NCBI RefSeq assembly: GCF_000833025.1
Contig: NZ_CP010817.1
Span: forward strand, 2,170,001 to 2,234,000
Direction of reading: 5' to 3'
Source of the DNA: Myroides profundi
Lineage (GTDB): Bacteria; Bacteroidota; Bacteroidia; Flavobacteriales; Flavobacteriaceae
Length of the DNA: 64,000 nt
Shown here: positions 9,431 to 18,621 of the stretch, one piece after another
Numbering within the stretch: position 1 is the stretch's first letter
Layout of the letters: every line of letters begins with the position of its first letter
Notes under the pieces: model-generated
Told to the model about the DNA's origin: nothing
Database searches by the model: none
What the model saw: the letters and a program-made list of their open reading frames with translations, nothing else
Program-made: the position numbers and the translations under genes

Positions 9431-11776
9431 TTAATTTAATCGTTCATTTTGTTCTTTTGAAATTACATTCTTTATTCTCTTATTACCTAATGTATATCTC
9501 ATACTTATAAAATAGCTCTTAAAATATTCTTGCTTTTTATTAAAGCTATAGGCAGAGTTACTAAACCTCATATTAGTATCTGGCTTCAATAAATCATACG
9601 CTCCAATACTTACGTAAAAATCATTAAACGATCTTCCTAAATCAAGGTTAAGAGAGTGTTGAGCATTCACTTTACCGAATATATCCTCAAAGCCATTGTC
9701 ATAACCGTAAGTTAAGGTTAAAACAGTGTTCTTTTTCTTGTCAAAAAACAGGTTGTTTTTGATGTTGAAATAAAAGTTTGTATTGTCGATTTTTACTGGA
9801 ATATTATTATACTCTCCTCTAACTTTATACATTTCCAAAGACATACTAAACGAAAAACTCCAATGGTTCTTAAAGAGATTCTTATTAAAATAGAAATTAC
9901 CTCCATAACCGTCTCCGTTTCCAAAATTATCTATCGTATTCACAATTACATTATCAATTACAGCATCAAAATTATTAAATAGATTATGGGTCTTCGCATA
10001 ACCTAATTCTAAGTTATAATCATCAAAAAAGGTATAAGTCAAGCCTACAAATGATTTTTTAGTATTTTTAAGGTAAGGGTTATTCACCCTAATTGAATTC
10101 GGTGAGTTTATATATATAAACGGATTAAGATTGCTATAAGGGGTACGAGTTATAGAACTAGCAAAATTTAGAGTCAATTGGTGTTCATCATTTATTCCAT
10201 ACAAAAGGGCTAAAGATGGAAACAAGTTTGAGTTACTAATTTTCACAGTTTCAGAGTCTGATTTTAAAGTACCTTTTGCTGATAAATATTCGTAGCGCAA
10301 ACCAATAAGTACTCCAAAAGATTCTGAAAACAACTTACGGTAATTCGCAAATAAAGCAAAATAGTCTTCTTTATATTTAAACACATTAGTTTGTCTATCA
10401 TCAGATACATATTCAACACCATTGTAATTTCCAAAAAAATTATCACTGTTAATATTACTCTTAGAATAATTAATCCCCGTAGTCAGTTTACTACTGTCTT
10501 TGAAGTTTTTCTCATAGTCTGTCTTAAACTCTATTAACTCAGTAGTATTGTCAGGATTTTGTAGAAACCTCTTTTCTTTGCCGTTCGCGTAAGAGAACGT
10601 ATTAAACATATCTCTATTATTCCTAGAGTTATAATAATTAAAATCTGAGCTTATATTACTATCTAAAGTATCTAATACAATCTTATGATTTAAATTATAA
10701 TACACTACGTGGTAATTACTTATTTTATCTTTATTTTTTGCAATATTCAAGGAATCTAATTGATTGTTTGTTACATTGTAATAAGAACTAACAATATCTC
10801 TATTGGTTTCATTGTTACTAAACCTAGAGCTTAAACTCATACCTATAGTCTGATTTTTGCTAAGAGTGTAATCAATATTTACATAAGGAGTATAATTTGT
10901 TCCTTTTGTAATAGCATTACTTTCTATTTGAGTTTCGTCATTACTTTTAAAGTCAATATAAGAATCATATCTATATGCTTTATTTTTAGAATTTTCCAAT
11001 TTGACTCCAGAAGTGACCGCCCATTTATTTTTAGAGAAAGCTAAGTAAGCTGAACCGTCTTGTGTATTATAAAATGATTGTGTAGACTTAGCATTTAAAA
11101 CTACTTTAAAAGGCTGTTCCTTTGTTTTGTTTACAATCACATTGATGATACCATTATCACCTGCCCTGTAACTACTCCCAGGATTCTCTATCACTTCGAT
11201 TTTCTTTATATCTACTGCAGGGATAGACTGTAACATACTCAACGCAACATCATTTCCTCCTACATTTCGACCATTAATCAGAATCGATACGCTCTTGCTA
11301 TTTTTAATCTTAACTGATTTACCATCTGGAGCAACATTTACAATAGGAACAGTATTTAGAAACTCTAGTGTTGATTTATTTTTAGCTAATATTGAATTAG
11401 AAATATTAGTCACTTCATATTTATCGAAGTTCTTTTTCATTTTAAGCTTCGACTCTATCATTATTTCTTTCAATTCAGTTCCGTAGTCGATTCTAATCAC
11501 CCCTAAATCAACATTCTCTTTTAAGTTGATCTCTTTTTCAAAGAGTTCATTACCTAAATAGGCTATTTTAAATAGGTATTCCCCTTGTTTTTCTTCTATT
11601 TGAAAGAATCCATTCTCATCAGAAATATCGGATTTTAATAGCTTCCCCTCTTTAGTTAATAATACTGTTGCAAATTCAATAGAATTACTGTCTGTAGTAA
11701 GAACTTGTCCTTTTATTTTAGTTTGTGAAAACAAAAACAAAGGAGATAAAAAAAAGACTAAGATATATTTTATCAT
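9431..11776 (-). CDS. Outer-membrane beta-barrel receptor, TonB-dependent type (PF14905-like)
   Basis: Protein of 781 residues. It has a signal peptide (1-18, ending LFSQ), a carboxypeptidase-regulatory-like beta-sandwich (about 20-100, with ATVLLTKEGKLLKSDISDEN), a plug domain (about 125-215, with SVSILINGRNVGG and VIENPGSSYRAGDNGIINVI), then a long barrel of alternating aromatic strands to the C-terminus. The plug and barrel layout is that of Bacteroidota receptors that import oligosaccharides, peptides or metal complexes using TonB energy. No SusD-like or other substrate-specific partner is adjacent, so the ligand cannot be told. It is monocistronic. Confidence 0.85.
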   Translation of the reverse strand: MIKYILVFFLSPLFLFSQTKIKGQVLTTDSNSIEFATVLLTKEGKLLKSDISDENGFFQIEEKQGEYLFKIAYLGNELFEKEINLKENVDLGVIRIDYGTELKEIMIESKLKMKKNFDKYEVTNISNSILAKNKSTLEFLNTVPIVNVAPDGKSVKIKNSKSVSILINGRNVGGNDVALSMLQSIPAVDIKKIEVIENPGSSYRAGDNGIINVIVNKTKEQPFKVVLNAKSTQSFYNTQDGSAYLAFSKNKWAVTSGVKLENSKNKAYRYDSYIDFKSNDETQIESNAITKGTNYTPYVNIDYTLSKNQTIGMSLSSRFSNNETNRDIVSSYYNVTNNQLDSLNIAKNKDKISNYHVVYYNLNHKIVLDTLDSNISSDFNYYNSRNNRDMFNTFSYANGKEKRFLQNPDNTTELIEFKTDYEKNFKDSSKLTTGINYSKSNINSDNFFGNYNGVEYVSDDRQTNVFKYKEDYFALFANYRKLFSESFGVLIGLRYEYLSAKGTLKSDSETVKISNSNLFPSLALLYGINDEHQLTLNFASSITRTPYSNLNPFIYINSPNSIRVNNPYLKNTKKSFVGLTYTFFDDYNLELGYAKTHNLFNNFDAVIDNVIVNTIDNFGNGDGYGGNFYFNKNLFKNHWSFSFSMSLEMYKVRGEYNNIPVKIDNTNFYFNIKNNLFFDKKKNTVLTLTYGYDNGFEDIFGKVNAQHSLNLDLGRSFNDFYVSIGAYDLLKPDTNMRFSNSAYSFNKKQEYFKSYFISMRYTLGNKRIKNVISKEQNERLN

Positions 11777-12298
11777 TTAACAATATATTTATTTAAATAC
11801 CTAACTTATTTTGAGAGAATTTCGAGACATGAATAGATGATATGAATTGAAATATTTATTCGACTTTCTCTTTCTAACAACAAACATAATATGTTAAATT
11901 AAATTATCAAAACAAAATGCAAACAACACCCGACTTAGTTTGAATAATAAACAATAATTACCAATAATAAAATAAATATTGTTAAATAATTTTATAAAAA
12001 CAAAATAGAATCACAACTAAATAATTTCAAAACATTATATCAATTCTTAATTTATGAACTATATACTATTTTGGGATAAGATAGAATTAAAATATTCAAA
12101 TAAGACCGTAAAAACATCAAATTCAATATATTAAAATAAATTATTGTAAGCTCTAAAATATTCCCATCACCAAAAATTCTTATCCTTTTCTATATACAGG
12201 AATAGCTGTTACTGAAAGAAGTAAAAGAGTAAGCCCAATAACGATCAATACTAATCATTAACTCGTTTAATAAAATACCTTTCAAAAAGTCTCCTTTT
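11777..12298. other. Very AT-rich intergenic stretch
   Basis: About 520 bp with stops in every frame, between the divergently oriented receptor gene and the next plus-strand gene. No RNA gene or clear repeat is visible. It should hold both promoters. Confidence 0.5.
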
Positions 12299-13015
12299 AT
12301 GCTTTTTTTGTATATTCGACGAATGCAAAAGAATTGTCAAAAAGATTTTTCACCACTATACTCTAAGGATAATGTACTACTTACTTGGATCTTCAATATT
12401 TCTGGAGGTGCGCTGCTAGTGAGCTTATTTGTCTTTCTGGCTTTGTTACCCTTATTGGTATCAACACAAATTAAGACATTAGTCATTATAGGTCTATTCT
12501 ACTACCCTATATGGGCTATAGTATTGTACCGCTTTTATCGTTATATAAAAAGTAAAATGGCTCTAGCCATAAGAAATATCAAAGTAGATGATCAAGGTAT
12601 CCACTTTTCTAAAAAAGATGGAAGTACGGCTGAAGTTCTTTATCATCAATTAGGGCATTCTTACCGTTCAGAGTACTATGATGTATACTTAGTACCTGTA
12701 AATAAGACATGGAGATTAGCTGTAGGAATAGATGGCGTTCAAACTGAAGTTGTATTTGACGGTGCAGATGTTGGGAGCGTATATCAAATCAAAAATGCAA
12801 GAGCGTTAAGAGCAAAATTCATAGAAGGTATTGTTCGCTTTAGACCTGATTTAAGAATAGACCCGTCTGTATTTAAAGAGTTTAGTATTCATCCTCAATA
12901 CTTTACCTTCGATGGAAAAAGATATATGAAGCATATAGGACAAGGAGTACTTATCATAAGCGGCATCCTAATAGTCAGTGTATTACTTGGGCTACTTATT
13001 ATTAAATTGTCTTAG
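12299..13015 (+). CDS. Uncharacterised membrane protein
   Basis: Protein of 238 residues. Two transmembrane helices are visible near the N-terminus (about 34-55 and 60-80) and one near the C-terminus (about 213-235). Between them is a soluble region of about 130 residues with a beta-rich, PH-like start (IRNIKVDDQGIHFSKKDG). I recognise no family with certainty. An internal ATG at 12323 is an equally good start. The IS4 element has inserted just after this gene and does not disrupt it. Confidence 0.6.
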   Translation: MLFLYIRRMQKNCQKDFSPLYSKDNVLLTWIFNISGGALLVSLFVFLALLPLLVSTQIKTLVIIGLFYYPIWAIVLYRFYRYIKSKMALAIRNIKVDDQGIHFSKKDGSTAEVLYHQLGHSYRSEYYDVYLVPVNKTWRLAVGIDGVQTEVVFDGADVGSVYQIKNARALRAKFIEGIVRFRPDLRIDPSVFKEFSIHPQYFTFDGKRYMKHIGQGVLIISGILIVSVLLGLLIIKLS

Positions 13016-13033
13016 TTATTCAAAATAAAATAG

Positions 13034-13042
13034 GTAAAAACT
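13034..13042. repeat. Target-site duplication of the IS4 element, left copy
   Basis: The 9-bp sequence GTAAAAACT at 13034-13042 is repeated exactly at 14258-14266, just outside the other IS end. If two more shared bases are counted it is 11 bp. Both sizes fit IS4-family insertions and indicate an undecayed insertion. Confidence 0.85.
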
Positions 13043-14149
13043 CTAAGTACACGACAAAAAACTAAAGCAATTGATATTTAAAGGGTTGTATTCATTTTTA
13101 GAAAGTAATAATCTTGATAAGTAGTCAAGTCCAAGTTTAAATACACTAATAAGCCTATTGCCATGATTCTTGATTTTGATAGGTTTTATAGTGTCAATAT
13201 AGTCCCCAATCTTATAGCACCACACAAAAGCGATCATCACTAACATGAGTAGTTTTTCAATTCTATCTATTTTTTTCAAGTGTGTATCTTCTATATTAAA
13301 GCCACTAGACTTGAAGGCTTTAAATAGTGTTTCTATCTGCCATCTTATTTTGTAAGTATCTAAAGCTTTCTCTGGTTTATTAAAACCTATGATTATACAG
13401 AAGTCTATTTTACCATCTGTTATCACTTTAGTTCCAGAGATATAACATAGCTGATTATGAATTCTAACAATCTTGTGATACTGTCTTGTTTGACCAGGTT
13501 TTAAGTTATTAAATAGATGAGAAGCTGTTATTTCTTTCTGTTTACTATACAAGTAAACCTTGAAGTTATTTCTAATACGAATGTAATATTTAATTTGCTT
13601 ATCATTTAGATAGCTAATCCAATCCTCTCCAACAAATTCTCTATCTGCTAATACACAATTAATACAATCTTTACCAAACCAATCAATAAAAGTATTAATG
13701 AGTTCTTTTCGCTCATTTGTATTTGAATTACCTCGTTTATCTAACATTTTAAACAGTATTGGAAAACACATATTCTTATAACTAATACCTAGCATTAAGA
13801 TGTTTATGTCTTGTTTACCAAACTTCCAATTGGTGCGATCCATTACAAGAACATAGGATTCCTGGGTAGGAATAAGCCCAAAGATAAGTCTTGAAATCCA
13901 TTCCAATTTTAAATCAACTGAGGATATAAAGCGCTGAATACGTCTATAGTTACTACTAGTTTCAGCACAGTTGTCAAATCCAGTTGATACTTTAGAAAAA
14001 TTCACAGACTTTACTTTGCATAGAGAGACGATAAACAAACAAATAAGTCGGATCCTAGCTAACCCTAATTTACCTTTAAAATTGGCTTTTATAGTTGTTA
14101 GAAGTTCTGTATTTTTGTACTCTAGGCTGTTGTTCGTTTTTAAAGACAT
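13043..14149 (-). CDS. IS4-family DDE transposase
   Basis: Protein of 368 residues starting MSLKTNN. The three catalytic acids are visible: Asp in VMDRTNWKFG, Asp in VLADREFVG, and Glu in YKIRWQIETLFKAFK, which fits the IS4 signature Y-x2-R-x3-E-x6-K. The frame is uninterrupted. The TAG stop is the complement of the first three bases of the element, so the last residues (FLSCT) are encoded inside the terminal inverted repeat. An in-frame TTG start 48 bp upstream is possible but adds only a non-conserved leader. Confidence 0.92.
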   Translation of the reverse strand: MSLKTNNSLEYKNTELLTTIKANFKGKLGLARIRLICLFIVSLCKVKSVNFSKVSTGFDNCAETSSNYRRIQRFISSVDLKLEWISRLIFGLIPTQESYVLVMDRTNWKFGKQDINILMLGISYKNMCFPILFKMLDKRGNSNTNERKELINTFIDWFGKDCINCVLADREFVGEDWISYLNDKQIKYYIRIRNNFKVYLYSKQKEITASHLFNNLKPGQTRQYHKIVRIHNQLCYISGTKVITDGKIDFCIIIGFNKPEKALDTYKIRWQIETLFKAFKSSGFNIEDTHLKKIDRIEKLLMLVMIAFVWCYKIGDYIDTIKPIKIKNHGNRLISVFKLGLDYLSRLLLSKNEYNPLNINCFSFLSCT

Positions 14150-14257
14150 TCTGTAGGAGGAAAACTTTAATATACTGAATATCAGCCTTTTTTGCAAATC
14201 ACTCCTCCCTTTATTTCTCTTAAAATCAACTAATTAATACTTTTGTCGTGTACTAAG
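13043..14257 (-). mobile_element. Complete IS4-family insertion sequence
   Basis: About 1,215 bp. The ends form imperfect inverted repeats: CTAAGTACACGACAAAA at 13043 and, on the other strand, CTTAGTACACGACAAAA reading in from 14257 (16 of 17 match). The element carries one transposase gene and is flanked by GTAAAAACT duplications. Intact ends, intact reading frame and exact target duplication all suggest a recent insertion that may still be mobile. Confidence 0.9.
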
Positions 14258-14266
14258 GTAAAAACT
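14258..14266. repeat. Target-site duplication of the IS4 element, right copy
   Basis: GTAAAAACT, identical to 13034-13042, directly abutting the right inverted repeat. Confidence 0.85.
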
Positions 14267-14348
14267 ACAAATCTAATCTTAGAAAGACCGAGCTTTAGCG
14301 GATGTACCCAATGAAGAAAATAGTTTAGTTTATACCATATCAATTAAT

Positions 14349-14389
14349 AACAAAGCCTAATTACGAGAAATGCGTAATTAGGCTTTGTT
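14349..14389 (-). terminator. Terminator of the methyltransferase gene
   Basis: Perfect 17-bp stem (14349-14365 with 14373-14389) with a 7-nt loop, 9 bp beyond the stop of the minus-strand methyltransferase gene. Confidence 0.8.
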
Positions 14390-14397
14390 GTTTTACT

Positions 14398-15165
14398 CTA
14401 CTTTTTTATACCATAGAGTAATATTCGCTTAAATGCATATAAAGCTGGCAACTGTTGAAATGTAGCAGCTATCTTTTCTTTAAATGCTTTGATAAATAAG
14501 ACTTTCTCTTCTTCATCTAATCTCTCTAGGTACGGAATCAAGGCTGAACCAGCAATAAATTCATATAAAGTATCGTGATCCTCTGCTATAATAGGATAAA
14601 CACGTTGAGAAATATGAAGTTCACTTAATCCTCCATCAAACATAATCTGTGCATATTGATCTAGAGTTAAAACAGGAGGTCTTCTGTTCCATCCTTTTAA
14701 TTGCGCTTTATAGGGCTGTTGATCTGCTAAATCATAGAGCAATTTATTTAGTATGTTTTCAGCCTGACAAGGCATTTGTACAGCAAACTGTCCTCCTGCA
14801 TTTACCTTAGAAATAAGATGAGGAAATAACTCTCCATGATTATCTGACCACTGTAAAGCAGCATTACTAAAAATCAAGTCCCAAGACTCATCAGCTGAGG
14901 TAAATTCCTCTATCGTCTGATGTTTAAATACTAGTCTATCTGACTCTACTGGATGGGCTTTCTCAAGCATTTCTAAAGAGGAGTCAATCCCTGTAAATAT
15001 AGCATGTTTAAACTTCTCTACTAATAAAGCTGTCTGTTCTCCTGTACCACATCCTAAATCAACTGCTTTCATCGATTTAGTTTCTTGAATCATACTGCTC
15101 AAATCAAAAAATGGTAAAAAACGAACGTCTTTAAACTTGTTGTATACTGTTGGATTCCAAGGCAT
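14398..15165 (-). CDS. tam: SAM-dependent methyltransferase, trans-aconitate methyltransferase-like
   Basis: Protein of 255 residues. The start MPWNPTVYNKFKDVRFLPFFDL and the SAM-binding motif AVDLGCGTGEQT (about 34-45) are those of trans-aconitate 2-methyltransferase, which methylates a spontaneous inhibitor of aconitase in the cytoplasm. The post-motif acidic residue (FTGIDSS) and LIFSNAALQWSDNH also fit. The substrate is assigned by similarity of these motifs only; related methyltransferases with other substrates exist. It has its own promoter and terminator. Confidence 0.75.
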   Translation of the reverse strand: MPWNPTVYNKFKDVRFLPFFDLSSMIQETKSMKAVDLGCGTGEQTALLVEKFKHAIFTGIDSSLEMLEKAHPVESDRLVFKHQTIEEFTSADESWDLIFSNAALQWSDNHGELFPHLISKVNAGGQFAVQMPCQAENILNKLLYDLADQQPYKAQLKGWNRRPPVLTLDQYAQIMFDGGLSELHISQRVYPIIAEDHDTLYEFIAGSALIPYLERLDEEEKVLFIKAFKEKIAATFQQLPALYAFKRILLYGIKK

Positions 15166-15207
15166 ATTCTATGTTTTTAAATTGAATATAAAGTTATGAA
15201 CTCTACA

Positions 15208-15239
15208 CAAAAATAACGGTTACAATATGCTAAAAACAA
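15208..15239 (-). promoter_or_regulatory. Bacteroidota-type promoter of the tam-like gene
   Basis: On the minus strand, a TTG (15239-15237) is followed after 21 bp by TATTTTTG (15215-15208), matching TTG-N(17-23)-TAnnTTTG. The gene starts 42 bp downstream. Confidence 0.5.
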
Positions 15240-15408
15240 GGAGGGCTTTTTGCGACATTTGTAAAAATAACAGCAATAAAATAAGTAATTAATACTAACA
15301 TAGCCTAGGTGTTTCTTCATTATTCTAATCTTTCAAGATCAAAAGACATTATAAAGTACTTATACTATGCAATATCCTTTTGATAGTAATTCCATCCCCC
15401 ATAAACAC

Positions 15409-16626
15409 TTAGCTTTTATATTTTTTAAAGCTATAATAGATAAACACTGCGCTGATAAACATCAATAGCGACGCCAATAAAAATGGAGCTCCCGAAAACT
15501 CAAAAGGTGCATTCTCATGAGTAAAATAATAGAATAAGTTAGTCATAACAGGTGGACCTATTATAGAAGTAACACTCACTAAACTTGTTAAGGCTCCTTG
15601 TAATTCACCTTGTTGATCAGAAGGGATACTTTTACTAATTAAAGACTGAAGAGAAGGACCACAGATACCCCCTAAAGAATACGGTATTAAAAAGACTAAC
15701 ATCATCCATCCTTGATTTGCAAAAGCAAACAATAATAGCCCTAATGCATAAAATAAAAGTCCTAAATAGATACTTTTTTGCTCTCCTAATTTAGGCGCAC
15801 TCCATCTTATCAATACTCCTTGTACCAACCCAATTAACAATCCTAATATCCCTAATGAGATACCCACTAGCCTTTCTGTCCAACTAAACTTATACATCGT
15901 AAAGAAATGCCAATTACTCTGAACTGCATGTAGTCCAATATAGACGAACACTAAAGCAAATACTAGATTGGAAATTTTAGGATGTTTAAATAAAAACTGA
16001 AAAGAACCTATCGGATTAGCACGTTTCCACTCAAATGACCTTCTCTTACTCTTATCTAGACTCTCAGGAAGCATAAAATACCCGTAAAGGAAATTCAGAA
16101 GACATAATACAGCGGCTACATAAAAAGGCACTCGCGCTCCATAATGTCCTAATAAACCTCCCAACACAGGTCCTATTATAAACCCTAGTCCAAAAGCAGC
16201 TCCTATTACCCCAAAGTTCTTTGTTCTGTTCTCATCAGTAGATATATCAGCAATATAAGCACTTGCTGTAGAAATACTAGCTCCAGTCAGTCCTGCTATG
16301 ATACGTCCTATAAATAACCATCCTATAGAAGGTGCAAGAGCTAATAAAATATAATCTATCGAAAAGCCAAAAAGAGAAATAAGTAAAATAGGTCGTCTAC
16401 CATACTTATCACTAAGATTACCTACTAAGGGTGAAAACACAAACTGTGTAAATGCATAGGCAAAACCAAGCCATCCACCATACTTAGCAGCTTCGCTAAT
16501 ATCACCTTGAATAAGCTCACCAATCAGTTTTGGAACGACAGGAAGTATAATACCCCATCCTGTTATATCTAGCAATAGGGTAATAAATATAAACCCTACT
16601 GCTGCTTTTTTATCTGTTTTTTTCAT
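15409..16626 (-). CDS. MFS multidrug/tetracycline-type efflux transporter
   Basis: Protein of 405 residues with twelve hydrophobic segments. The loop between TM2 and TM3 carries GNLSDKYGRRPILL, the MFS motif A, and TM5 has GAAFGLGFIIGPVLGG, the drug/H+ antiporter motif C. DITGWGIILPVVPKLI at the N-terminus is characteristic of the TCR/Tet branch of 12-TM exporters. It is expected in the cytoplasmic membrane, exporting a drug or metabolite with proton antiport. Substrate and resistance are unproven. The AraC-type regulator gene directly upstream on the same strand is a candidate controller. Confidence 0.85.
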   Translation of the reverse strand: MKKTDKKAAVGFIFITLLLDITGWGIILPVVPKLIGELIQGDISEAAKYGGWLGFAYAFTQFVFSPLVGNLSDKYGRRPILLISLFGFSIDYILLALAPSIGWLFIGRIIAGLTGASISTASAYIADISTDENRTKNFGVIGAAFGLGFIIGPVLGGLLGHYGARVPFYVAAVLCLLNFLYGYFMLPESLDKSKRRSFEWKRANPIGSFQFLFKHPKISNLVFALVFVYIGLHAVQSNWHFFTMYKFSWTERLVGISLGILGLLIGLVQGVLIRWSAPKLGEQKSIYLGLLFYALGLLLFAFANQGWMMLVFLIPYSLGGICGPSLQSLISKSIPSDQQGELQGALTSLVSVTSIIGPPVMTNLFYYFTHENAPFEFSGAPFLLASLLMFISAVFIYYSFKKYKS

Positions 16627-16708
16627 GTGGTAAAAGTAAACAGAGTGACAAAACAGGGTATTGACGATTTAAGAGGTTTTAAGTACTATTTCTAAGCCTT
16701 CTTGATGA

Positions 16709-17584
16709 TTACTCTTCCTCTCGGTATAACTTAGGAGACATTCCTGTATTTCGCTTAAAGTATCTACAGAACACACTAGTGTCTGTGAACTCTAGCTCAT
16801 TACTAATCTCTTTTATTGATAGACTTGATGATTTAAGTAGTGTTTTAGCGTGTAATATAAGTACATGATCAATCCATTGCAAAGTAGATCTTCCCGTATT
16901 TTGTTTAAGAAACGACGAGAGGTACTGCGTGCTTAAATGTAGTTTATCTGCATAAAACTGTACATTGCGTTGCTTGTGAGCATATTTAGATACCAAAGAG
17001 TAAAAGTTATCGATGATTTCGTGTGTTCGATTCTTCGTTTGGTTTTTAGTATTAGGCACATCTTGATACTTTTCGATAATCAAATTAATCAATACCATAA
17101 CAAGATGTTTGAGCATTTCTATTTTATTAGAGCTTTGCTTCTTATTGTATACTTTCTCAATAAGCTTGATTAACTCCTGTTGTAAAAGAAGCTCTTCGGG
17201 ATCTAATCTTATAATTGGCTGCCAACGAATCTGGTCATTCATTACAAATTCTCTTAATATGGGAAAAGTTGAAATAAAATCTAATGAAAGACCAATAGTT
17301 ACTATTTCTGCATCTTCACTTAAAGACTTTGTTTCGATCATCACCTGCGGAGGAACAACTGCTATATCCCCTTCATTAACCTCATATTCAGAAAAGTGAA
17401 TTTGAGTTTTCATTGCCCCTTTTAATACAACACCTAATAGTAGTCCTTCAAACAGACGGCTATGTTTCTTATAGTTTTGATTTGCCTTACTGTATTGATG
17501 AAAAACAACGATACCATCTATCTTCCTTGCCGCATCAAGATCATATAGACTATAAACATTATCAAGGGTTATAAATAAAGCCAT
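16709..17584 (-). CDS. AraC-family transcriptional regulator
   Basis: Protein of 291 residues. The N-terminal ~130 residues form a cupin-like sensing region (LLGVVLKGAMKTQIHFSEYE, EVNEGDIAVVPPQ). The C-terminal 100 residues are the two helix-turn-helix units: LHLSTQYLSSFLKQNTGRS and SIKEISNELEFTDTSVFCRY, ending in the typical FKRNTGMSPKLYR. It would bind DNA and respond to a small molecule. The gene lies 82 bp upstream of the MFS exporter gene, same strand, so local regulation is plausible. I use ATG 17584; the frame also offers a GTG at 17590. Confidence 0.88.
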   Translation of the reverse strand: MALFITLDNVYSLYDLDAARKIDGIVVFHQYSKANQNYKKHSRLFEGLLLGVVLKGAMKTQIHFSEYEVNEGDIAVVPPQVMIETKSLSEDAEIVTIGLSLDFISTFPILREFVMNDQIRWQPIIRLDPEELLLQQELIKLIEKVYNKKQSSNKIEMLKHLVMVLINLIIEKYQDVPNTKNQTKNRTHEIIDNFYSLVSKYAHKQRNVQFYADKLHLSTQYLSSFLKQNTGRSTLQWIDHVLILHAKTLLKSSSLSIKEISNELEFTDTSVFCRYFKRNTGMSPKLYREEE

Positions 17585-17831
17585 ATTCACACATATTTTT
17601 AAATCTTCAAAAAGAAGTACCTCCCTCCTTTTGATGACAAATATCTTTATCCTTCTCTATTTAATGTACCTATAGGATATCGTCACACTACAATATTACC
17701 TATTTCTATTTATAGATTTTGGTATTTTATTAAATTTTATAAATTAGGTTAAGTAATCTCAGCGGTTGTAAAGAATATAAAGTTGGAGTTCTTATAAACA
17801 ATAAAAAGTTTAAGTTAAATCCTCTGTAAAC

Positions 17832-18215
17832 TTACTTTAGTGCTAAATACTCTTTCACAATAGGGGTATCCGCTTCTGCCCAATCATAGTTTAATAAATC
17901 CTGAGCTTCTATCCACAAAACTTGAGCATGCTCTTTAACTTCAAACTCTTGTGAATCTGTATGACAAATAAAGGGAAATAATTCTAAAGAAAATGTATCG
18001 TAGTGATGAGTTACAGGTGTGAGCCTAGATTGTACTACAATATTTAGATTGAGCTCTTCTTTTATCTCTCTCACAATACACATTTCGTCTTGCTCCCCTT
18101 TCTCTACCTTTCCTCCTGGAAACTCCCATTTATAAGGCAATAACATATTTTGATTTCGCTGAGCTATCAAAACCTTCTGATTAGACTCAATTATGGCACA
18201 AGTAACCCTTAACAT
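17832..18215 (-). CDS. MutT-like Nudix hydrolase
   Basis: Protein of 127 residues from ATG 18215. The Nudix box is complete: G-G-K-V-E-K-G-E, seven residues, then R-E-I-K-E-E-L, matching Gx5Ex7REUxEExGU. The start VTCAIIESNQKVLIAQRN and EFPGGKVEKGE are typical of (deoxy)nucleoside triphosphate pyrophosphohydrolases such as MutT, which cleanse oxidised nucleotides. The exact substrate is unknown. An upstream ATG (18233) would add six residues. Confidence 0.85.
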   Translation of the reverse strand: MLRVTCAIIESNQKVLIAQRNQNMLLPYKWEFPGGKVEKGEQDEMCIVREIKEELNLNIVVQSRLTPVTHHYDTFSLELFPFICHTDSQEFEVKEHAQVLWIEAQDLLNYDWAEADTPIVKEYLALK

Positions 18216-18233
18216 AATGATAAATTTTAACAT

Positions 18234-18577
18234 TTATAAAAAACACAACGCAATACACGTTTTGTACAATCATATTGATTTAAACAAGATAAAAAGCTAG
18301 TATCTATTTAAAAATAAGACATTTATAGTCAAAACGATATCTTATAAAATTTCAAAAAGCTATTATACTGAGCTTCACCTGTATACTAAAGGTATACTTT
18401 ATGTTAATACCGCATCTATAAGATTGTATATTTTATGAGATACACATACATTTGCACTGCTTTTAAAGATAAAAAAAGCTTTATTTTCTTTGTTCGAAAC
18501 ACAAGTTGGTAATAAAGATCTATCCTAAATTGAATATATATTGCCCCACAATTGAAAATAAATTAAATTGCTATGAG
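18234..18577. other. Intergenic stretch without a gene
   Basis: AT-rich, stops in all frames. It must contain the Nudix promoter. No repeat or RNA is recognised. Confidence 0.45.
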
Positions 18578-18617
18578 AAAAAAGCCTCAAAAGACGAATG
18601 TCTAATGAGGCTTTTTT
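18578..18617 (-). terminator. Terminator of the beta-propeller-like gene
   Basis: 12-bp stem (18578-18589 with 18606-18617) whose A-rich side becomes a U-tract on the minus strand, just past the stop at 18622. Confidence 0.8.
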
Positions 18618-18621
18618 TATT

